This document shows positions 56,794-64,000 of a stretch of 64,000 bases of DNA, piece by piece (the first letter of the stretch is position 1; each line of letters starts with the position of its first letter). Source of the DNA: Gautieria morchelliformis (lineage: Eukaryota; Basidiomycota; Agaricomycetes; Gomphales; Gomphaceae); contig WHVA01000084.1 in the NCBI GenBank assembly GCA_015179125.1, positions 124,001 through 188,000 of the forward strand, written 5' to 3'. A model generated the notes under the pieces. It was not told the DNA's origin. It searched no databases and saw only the letters and a list, made by a program, of their open reading frames with translations. The translations under genes were made by a program, and so were the position numbers.

Positions 56794-58560
56794 ATGTCCG
56801 GCCTGTTTCTCGCGCTGCTAGGCCTGACATTGTTCATCACAGCATCTGCGGACAGTCCGACTGTGCCAAGTGTGCCGGCAGAAAACTGCGCCGCTTTAAA
56901 GACCCTTCTTCTTGATAACACGACAATTATCGACGCCACCCACGTTGCTGCAGGCTCCAATGTCACCACTCCTGGCTCATGCCAGTCGTCTGCCTTTTCT
57001 ACCGTAGCCGTGTGTCGCGTGCAGGCCGTGGTCAATACCACCGCGACCTCCGCTGTCCACTTTGAGGCATGGCTTCCCGACGAGTGGTTTGGTAGATTCC
57101 TCGGTCTTGGAAACGGGGGGCTGGATGGATGTACGCCGTTGTTGTTACATAATTATGCTCCTGGACATTCAGTTTTTTAATCTCCAATAGGCATCGACTA
57201 CCTCGACCTCGACTACGGGAGTACGCTTCACTTTGCAAGCGTAGGATCCGACAATGGCCACGATGGCCAAGACGGGAGACAATTCCTCAATAACCCCGAA
57301 GTGATCAACGATTTTGCGTTTCGCGCCGTGCACGTCGAGGCTGTCCTCGGAAAGCAGATCGTCGAGGCATACTACGGCACCCCCCACCGCAAGGCGTACT
57401 ATCTCGGCTGTTCTACGGGCGGGCGACAAGCTACACAGGAGGCCCTGCTATTTCCGGAGGACTTCGACGGACTGGTGGCCGGGAGTCCCGCGACGGACTT
57501 CAATAACCTAGGCGGTCGACAGGTGCTGCTGGGCCGATTTATCGGTGCGCCGTCGCATACGGCAGACTCGTTCATACCTGCCACGCTATGGCCTGTCATA
57601 TCACAAGAGATTTTGAGGCAATGCGACGGCCTGGACGGTGTGATGGACGGCATCATCACGGACCCGGACCAGTGCGCGTTCAGACCCGAGGCGCTCCTAT
57701 GCTCGGCGCATGCCAGCAATACGAGTGCGTGCGCTACCGCCCCCCAGGTCGCGGCGCTCCGGAATATTTACCAGCCCATCTTCGGGACGGAAGGCCAGCT
57801 TTTGTATCCGAGATACGACCCCGGGGCCGAGTCTGGGGGAAACTTTATTGACATGTTCAGCGGGACCATCTTCCCTATTGCCCAGGTAAGCAAAGCCGTA
57901 CGCGCGCGCGTGCTCGATGAATTTTACATAATAGATTTATCTTTATCGAAAAAAATTTATACTTAGGATTGGCTCGACTTTGCGACGTTCAACGATACGG
58001 CGTTCTCTTTTGATAACTTCAGTGTGGCGGACGTCGAAGCTGCCGACGCCATCAACCCTGGCGGCATCGCGACTTTTAATGGCAATCTCTCCTCCTTCAT
58101 GAACAGGGGAGGGAAGATCCTCAGTTACCACGGTCGCCAAGATCAGGTAATTAATTGAACGCTTTCATACCCGTTATGAATCCGTCAGGCTGAGTCCTGA
58201 CCGACCCCCGAACAGCTCATCGCGTCCGACAACTCACTCAGGTACTACAACCTCATATCGTCGACGCTTGCACTCCCCAATTTGGACGACTTCTACCGTC
58301 TCTTTCTCATCCCTGGCATGGACCATTGTCAGGGCGGCCCCGGGGCGTGGGCATTCGGCCAGGCAGGGAACCCCTCCAATTTAGTGAACACGTCCTCGCA
58401 TAACATACTCCTGGCACTTGTTGACTGGGTGGAAAATGATGAGGCGCCGAAGGAGATCATAGGGTCGGTTCCGGGGGTCGGGGCACAGGCACAGAGGGCG
58501 CACTGCAGGTATCCTCAGAGGAGTATTTTTAATGGGAGTGTATTTCGGTGTGAGATGTGA
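56794..58560 (+). CDS. Secreted tannase/feruloyl esterase family protein 1
   Basis: Inferred exons are 56794-57130, 57191-57885, 57967-58146 and 58216-58560, giving 1557 nt and 518 residues, typical of the family. An N-terminal signal peptide (MSGLFLALLGLTLFITASA) indicates secretion. The nucleophile Ser is in GCSTGG (about residue 205), with the Asp in YHGRQDQ and the His in MDHCQGGPGAW. A Cys next to the Ser and a Cys after the His would form the disulfide known in this family (CS-D-HC motif). A calcium-site-like DALDGV equivalent (CDGLDGVMDGIITDPDQC) is present. It hydrolyses ester bonds of gallate, ferulate or similar phenolic esters from plant material. The exact substrate cannot be told. 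A second copy follows downstream. Confidence 0.9.
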
Positions 58561-59828
58561 ATGGATACTGTACTGGTGTATTTATTTTGTATTCTTATAA
58601 ATATCGTGGGGAGGGTGGTTCTCGTGGAGGGAGGGGGATCTAGATCGTTGGGATGACGGGGCGTACGCCTGTGGGTATTACTTTTCTAGCTCTAGGTATG
58701 GGTGGCACACTTTGGGCGCTCCTGCTTGTCGCTGAGTGCCCCCACGGTTTACTTATGGGAACACGATGTGCTGGCCGCATGCCTAGTCAAAAGCGGACAT
58801 GCTGCCGTCACGGTAGGATCCTGGCGGAGTGAATCTCTGCAACCTGCAGCCTGCATCCTCTATCCCTCTATCCACTCACCTACACACGCCCCCGCGACGC
58901 ACACACGCGAGCAATGGGACGCATACGACGGATCCAGCACGAGCGTAGGCGCGCAGTGGCGCCGCCGTGGCAGCCGTGCTAGCCGGAGCGTCGAGACCGC
59001 GTACCGTGGCGCGCAGAGACATAACGATGACGCGTACCCACATACACAGCCGCTTTCCCCGCCCCCTCGCATGTTCCCTCCTCCTCCACCCACGTACGCA
59101 CAGGCGCAGACGCGACACGCCGTAGGGACGCCACGCACGCAAAATTCCACAAAACGCGCACGTACTGGTACCGGGCATCGGCGACACGCACGTGCACATT
59201 AAGTATTAGCACATGCGGCGCAGCAAACTTGTGCAGGCTCCAAAGCCACGCCGACACGCATAATAAGCAGCCTACGTGCTGTCAAAAAGAGTGCACGACA
59301 CGGCAGTGCGCTGCAGCACCAACGACCGTGGCCAATCCGTACATGCCGTCTCCGACTCTCTCCGTCATGTCCCTTCTTTTTCTTCCCGCTCAGAAGGGAC
59401 GAGGGAGGCGTGGCGGGGGTGGTCCGGCGAAGGAGGAGGTGCAGCGAAGGGGGTGCAGCAAGGGTAGTCTGGAGCGGCAAATGAGGTGCGGTGCGGAGAG
59501 GGCGGTGCGGTATGTGGGGAGGAACATGCAGGGCCGGAGGAAGGTGTGGCGTGATGCGGCAGTGCGGCGAAGGAGGTGCAGCATGTGGCCGTGCGGACAG
59601 GGAAAATAAGACAGAAATGGAAGGCTGATCTGCCATACTTAGACTCCGAGTGCCTGGCATGTCCCGCAACACGTTCCAAGGGCTGTCTGGCAAAGGTCTA
59701 AGCTCTAAGTCCTAACTGCGGACTCCACCTTGCGCTGTATGATGGCTGCTAGGCCCATGCGCCGCCGTGTGATCGGTAGGTATTGATATAGGGATGCTGT
59801 TAAAAGGTTTATCTGCAATTGCGAATAT
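58561..59828. other. Intergenic between the two tannase paralogues
   Basis: About 1.3 kb without a supported gene. A plus frame at 58702-59202 and opposite frames at 59199-59693 are long only because the sequence is GC-rich. Their translations are His/Arg/Thr-rich or built of CACCTCC-like repeats. The stretch 59380-59600 is a GGTGCGG/GGAGG repeat-rich tract. Confidence 0.4.
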
Positions 59829-59838
59829 TTATATATAG
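59829..59838 (+). promoter_or_regulatory. TATA-like box of tannase 2
   Basis: TTATATATAG lies about 45-50 bp before the chosen start at 59882. Confidence 0.45.
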
Positions 59839-59881
59839 TCTATCTAACCTATGCCGTTCCTCGCATCGCCTCCATTCCAGA

Positions 59882-61692
59882 ATGCTACCATTACTTGTAC
59901 AGCTTCTGGCCTTCAAGTTGCTGAGTTCAGCAGGAGCAGCTCAGAGCATATCCGATGCCTGCAGCAGTCTCACGGCGACGCTCTCTCTCGAGAATACGAC
60001 GATTATCACTGCGGAGCGCATAACGGCTGGACAGAATATTTCCACGCCAGGATCTTGCCACTGGCAGTCCGTGGCTGCTGTTACGGCTGATGCTTGCCGT
60101 GTCTACGCCGTCGTAAACACTACCGCAGAGTCTGCCGTCCATTTTGAAGTGTGGCTCCCTGACACGTGGTTTGGTCGCTTCCTGGCGCTAGGAAACGGTG
60201 GTCTGGGAGGATGTAAAGTCGCTCAAGGCTCCCCATTTCGAATGCGTTTCTGACCCAGCCATCTAGGCATTGACTACATCAACCTGGGTTATGGAAGCGC
60301 GCTTCATTTCGCCACCGTTGCGTCTGATAATGGACATGACGGCACGTCGATCAGCGGCTCTTTGCAGAGCCCGGAGCTCCTGAACGACTATGGTTTCCGC
60401 GCGATTCACGTCGAAGCAGTGCTTGGGAAGCAAATCGTGGACACGTATTACGGCCGCACGCACGACAAGTCATATTTCATGGGTTGCTCCACGGGCGGAA
60501 GGCAAGCCATGCAGTCAGCCATGTTATATCCAGATGACTTTGATGGTATGATCGCCGGTGCGCCTGCGACGGATTTCAACCACTTATTAGGGTGGGAAAC
60601 TATGCTGGGACGCTTTATTGGAGCGCCGATAAGGATTGCGAGCGATAGCTTCAGCCAGGTATTAGGCCAGTGGATTGGGATGGTCGGACTCGGACGCTTC
60701 GCAGATGTGCTGAGCCCCCATGCAAGCAACAGCTTCATCCCGGAATCCCTATGGCCTGGCATATCACAGGAGATATTAAACCAATGTGACGCATTGGATG
60801 GTGTGGTGGATGGGATCATCACGGAACCCGACGACTGTGTGTTTAGGCCCGACGCTCTACTTTGCGATGCGACAGATGTGGGGTACAGGAATAATTGTTT
60901 AACTGCCCTTCAGGTGGATGCGCTAACGCGGGTGTACGAACCTTTGTTTGGGACAGCTGGGCAGCTTCTTTATCCACGATATGATCCTGGCGCAGAAGCA
61001 GATGGTAATTTCGCGCCCTTACTAGGTGGTGCTATTTTTGATATCCCACATGTAAGTCATGTCATGCCCGAGTCGTGTCCGATACCGTTCAATAACGACA
61101 CGCACTGCTCTTAGGAGTGGTTCCGGTTCGCCATCTACAACGACACAAATTTCTCATTTGAAAACTTTAGCGTTGCGGATATCGAGTTTGCTGATACGAT
61201 TAACCCTGGGGGGATTTCTACCTGGAACGGTGACCTCTCTGCTTTCCAAAATCGAGGCGGGAAAATTATATCATACCATGGCCGGCGTGACCATGTGCGT
61301 TCGCTGTTTGCTTAAGTTATTCTCCGCTCAATAGCGAAACCCCTCACTGGCAGCTCATTCCATCCGGAAATTCAAAGCGCCTCTACGACCTTATCGCCTC
61401 TACCCTCTCCCAACGCACCCTTGACGAATTTTACCGTCTCTTCCTCATTCCTGGAATGGACCACTGCGCGGGCGGCCCGGGAGCATGGGCAATTGGACAA
61501 CACGGACTCGGGTCGAATACGGTGAATGACTCGGCACACAATGTTCTGTTTTCCCTGGTAGAGTGGGTAGAGCAGGGGCGTGAGCCTGATGTGATCGTGG
61601 GCACGACGATTCCGGGGATGATGGAGAGGATGCATTGCAGGTATCCGCAGCGGAGCGTGCATAACGGATCTGTCTTCGTGTGCCAAGAGTGA
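59882..61692 (+). CDS. Secreted tannase/feruloyl esterase family protein 2
   Basis: Inferred exons are 59882-60212, 60267-61051, 61115-61294 and 61354-61692, giving 1635 nt and 544 residues. The three introns lie at the same codons and phases as in the upstream paralogue, so the pair arose by tandem duplication. A signal peptide (MLPLLVQLLAFKLLSSAGAA) starts at the first in-frame ATG. The catalytic Ser is in GCSTGG, the Asp in YHGRRDH and the His in MDHCAGGPGAW, with the flanking Cys pair present. Relative to copy 1 it has about 30 extra residues after RFIGAP (VLGQWIGMVGLGRFADVL). The gap is in frame, and no usable intron with a length divisible by three was found there, so it seems a true insertion. 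Predicted to be an extracellular phenolic ester hydrolase. Confidence 0.9.
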
Positions 61693-62182
61693 AGGCATGT
61701 GGTCAAAGATAGGGTACTGGGTAAGTTCGGTTGTGGGTTGTGGTTGTCTTCTCGTTGACCAATGTGCTTACTGCATGCGGATAGAAGATATAGCCACCGA
61801 TGCAGGTGGGTGCGCTGTGCTCACGCTTCCGAAGGGCAACGATAAAAATGGATTCACAATAATTTATTGGTACATCTCCTCGTACATGCACAGGGGTGTG
61901 ATGGTGCATTAGTAGTGATGCTCCGCGTCCTCGGGACTCATGGATATCCTTTTCGTCCAAACTGACATGCCAGGGGTTAAATTCAAGGGCAATGCTTTTC
62001 TATACGCCTGTCGGTGCGTATATTGACACTACTATTGATGTTGAAGTGAGGTTGGATCGCAAATAATTTGAATGCGGACCGACATCGACTCAGCGGCTGT
62101 GTCATTTTCCAATTTGAGTCGTGCGAGTCGTGCCAAACCTTTTCTCCGGCACAGCGTACAGGATAAGCGCCACGAGTCGACG
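61693..62182. other. Intergenic between tannase 2 and NLR
   Basis: No gene is recognised. It serves as terminator and promoter space for the flanking plus-strand genes. Confidence 0.4.
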
Positions 62183-62192
62183 TATATATAAG
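62183..62192 (+). promoter_or_regulatory. TATA box of the NLR gene
   Basis: TATATATAAG lies about 75 bp before the first ATG (62259). Confidence 0.5.
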
Positions 62193-62258
62193 AGATAACC
62201 AGTGAGATAACCTGTTGGGTTCTCGAGCACTCCCACCACCAGCAACTCGACGGTTAGT

Positions 62259-64000
62259 ATGGCTGCAGCTCTAGGATTGACAGGCAAGCCATCGATACTA
62301 GTTCAGAACCTGTCTACGTGCTAATCTTCTCGTTAGCGAGTGTAATTGCCGTTCTAAACCTCACTATGGCGACTATCAGCACATGCTACAGCTATGGGAG
62401 TGGCGTCAAGAACGCGTCCAAAGATAAGAAAAAGATAATTGACCAGCTACGTGGACTGCAATCTGTGCTTGAAGGCGTGCGCGCGCTAGTGGAGGACGAA
62501 GAATTGAAAGCCTCGTCCCGATTGCCAGCGGTGCTTGAGCTGCTCAATGACTCCAGCAATGGCCTTTCTCGGTGCCATGCTGAGCTAGCTGCCCTCAAGA
62601 CAAAACTAGAACCTAAAGCTCGGCACACAGATCGTATTCAAGCGTTGATCTGGCCCTTCAAGGAAGGCGAGGTGAAAAAAACTCTCCACCATCTTGGGCA
62701 GTTCCAGCAACGGTTGGATTCGACCCTAAGCGTCGATCAGACGTACGTTCTACTAACTTATCTTCTTGCATACTGATCTTGACCGTCCTTTTAGACGTTT
62801 GACGTTGGAGATACATACCAGTGTCGTGGGTGCGTTGCGATATTGCTGTCGCCTGGGAACATGCTAACTTGTTGTGTAGAAGAGCGTAGGCAAGAAATCT
62901 ATACGTGGCTGTCAACTCATGATTACCAGTCGAAACACACGAATGCCTATAAGGAGCGACAGGAAACGACCGGATCATGGTTTCTGCAAGGACGCCCCTT
63001 CGAGGAATGGAAATGTAGGGACAACTCGTTCTTGTGGCTTCACGGCATACGTGCGTTCTCCATTGCACTTCTTGGTTCTTGCCGCTGAGAGCACAGCACA
63101 GCTGGCGCCGGAAAGACTATTTTGTGGTAAATACATCACGTTTCTGGTCATTTTCCGCTTCCCTGCTAACGAGCGCATGCTTTAAGCTCCACGATCATTG
63201 AAGAGTTATTCTGCCACTGCAAATCGCATGCATCATTCGTAACTGCGTACTTCTATTTTGACTTTCACGATAAAGATACGCGGCCAGAGGTCGCCTTAGG
63301 ATCTCTAGTAGAGCAATTGTCTATGCAATGTGGGAGCTTTCCCGACGCTTTAACGCAGCTGTTCTCCGAGAACGGCAAGAACCGAGCTCCACCTCCACAG
63401 CATCTGATGGCAGTCCTGAAGGCCGTTATTGGGAGCTTCCGGAATGTCTATATCGTTTTCGATGCCCTAGACGAGTGTCCTCAACGAGCGGAGCTTCTGA
63501 ACCTGCTCCGCGAGATTAACGATTGGGGTCTAGGAACATTGCACCTGTTGGTGACTAGTCGAAGGGAGCGGGACCTTGAAGAAGCCTTGGACTCTTTCGT
63601 GTCCCATCACGTACCGCTGGAACAGCGTGTTGTCGATCATGACATCCGTGTCCATGTGTCCAAAACCCTGGATCGTGATATCAAATTCAAACGATACTCA
63701 ACCGAGGACAAGAAAATGATCGAAAGCACTTTGACTGAGGGTGCCCATGGAATGTAATGTAATCATATATTTCCATGTTAGTGTGTACTGACGGGGCAGG
63801 CAGGTTCCGTTTGGTTGCTTGTCAGCTGGATGTTCTGCGAAAGTGTTATTCCCCCGCGGAGCTCATGAAAGCACTCAATTCTCTACCACGGACGCTATAT
63901 GAGACCTACGATAGAATGCTCTCGAGTATTCCAGAGGAACATAGGCGGGATACTCTGAGGGTGTTGCAATGGCTCGCATTCTCGGTTCGCACGATATCAC
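62259..64000 (+). CDS. NACHT-domain STAND (NLR) protein, N-terminal part
   Basis: STAND NTPases of this type act in fungal self/non-self recognition and programmed cell death. The N-terminal helical region (VIAVLNLTMATISTCYSYG to LDSTLSVDQT) is typical of mushroom NACHT proteins. It is followed by EERRQEIYTWLSTHDY and a NACHT domain with the P-loop GIPGAGKTIL, Walker B VYIVFDALDEC and the downstream TSRRERDLEEAL. Exons inferred after the first are about 62795-62832, 62880-63050, 63102-63126 (only 25 nt, holding the P-loop), 63187-63762 and about 63804 to the edge. The first exon is uncertain. ATG 62259 leads to an early stop unless an intron lies at about 62255-62305, and the conserved frame is open from about 62303. 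The C-terminal repeat domain lies outside the window. Confidence 0.85.

Noticed and set aside
58702-59693. Frames of 166 and 164 aa between the tannase genes
   Set aside because: Low-complexity His/Arg/Thr or Pro/Thr translations in every frame, with no start or splice context and no motif.
60659-60732. Extra intron in tannase 2
   Set aside because: All GT..AG pairs tried from the donor at 60659 have lengths not divisible by three and would break an otherwise open frame.

Overview
The window looks like an Agaricomycete-type (mushroom-forming basidiomycete) genome. Three things point there. Host genes are cut by short introns of about 50-80 bp with GT..AG ends. The transposon families are those typical of basidiomycetes: a KDZ (Kyakuja-Dileera-Zisupton) transposase, chromodomain Ty3/gypsy elements, hAT, Tad-like LINEs and long-transposase Tc1/mariner relatives. 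The host genes are fungal: ERG6, secreted tannase/feruloyl esterases, a ferritin-like pseudogene and a NACHT-type STAND (NLR) protein. No tRNA, rRNA or CRISPR was found. Everything was read by eye, and exon borders are inferred from splice consensus plus frame continuity.

Layout. 1-10,290 is a nest of LTR elements. An almost complete Ty3/gypsy chromovirus (A, 541-6822, TSD GGATG) sits inside an older relative (B), which is also split by a solo LTR (C, 8108-9483). A LINE fragment follows. 11,373-15,697 holds F-box gene copy 1 (minus strand) with two MITEs. 15,960-27,316 is an 11.36-kb KDZ DNA transposon (F) with ~0.49-kb terminal inverted repeats, an 8-bp TSD (TATGGTGG) and three minus-strand genes. 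Its left terminal repeat is split by a 3.24-kb Tc1/mariner-like transposon (G) whose spliced 837-aa transposase reads open throughout. 28.9-31.6 kb is a 63-bp minisatellite invaded by a LINE and a solo LTR. 32.1-34.7 kb is a hAT relic carrying another solo LTR. 34.7-38.3 kb is mostly unassigned sequence with a truncated host gene tail.

38,322-44,085 is F-box copy 2, in the opposite orientation to copy 1, with a 1.44-kb TIR element in its promoter and a solo LTR in its 3' flank. Gypsy and Copia scraps, solo LTR D and a ferritin-like pseudogene follow. F-box copy 3, with a frameshift, lies at 49,769-52,134.

From about 54.2 kb the window turns into ordinary host sequence: ERG6 (sterol C-24 methyltransferase, ergosterol pathway), two tandem secreted tannase/feruloyl esterase paralogues with the same three intron positions, and a NACHT NLR running off the right edge.

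The strongest points for a second look are: the KDZ transposon with two unassigned accessory genes; the intact-looking Tc1/mariner relative with 132 residues between its second Asp and its Glu; the gypsy element that has no Gag-sized space before its protease but an open antisense region next to its 3' LTR; and the duplicated F-box loci, which act as empty-site controls for at least five separate insertions.
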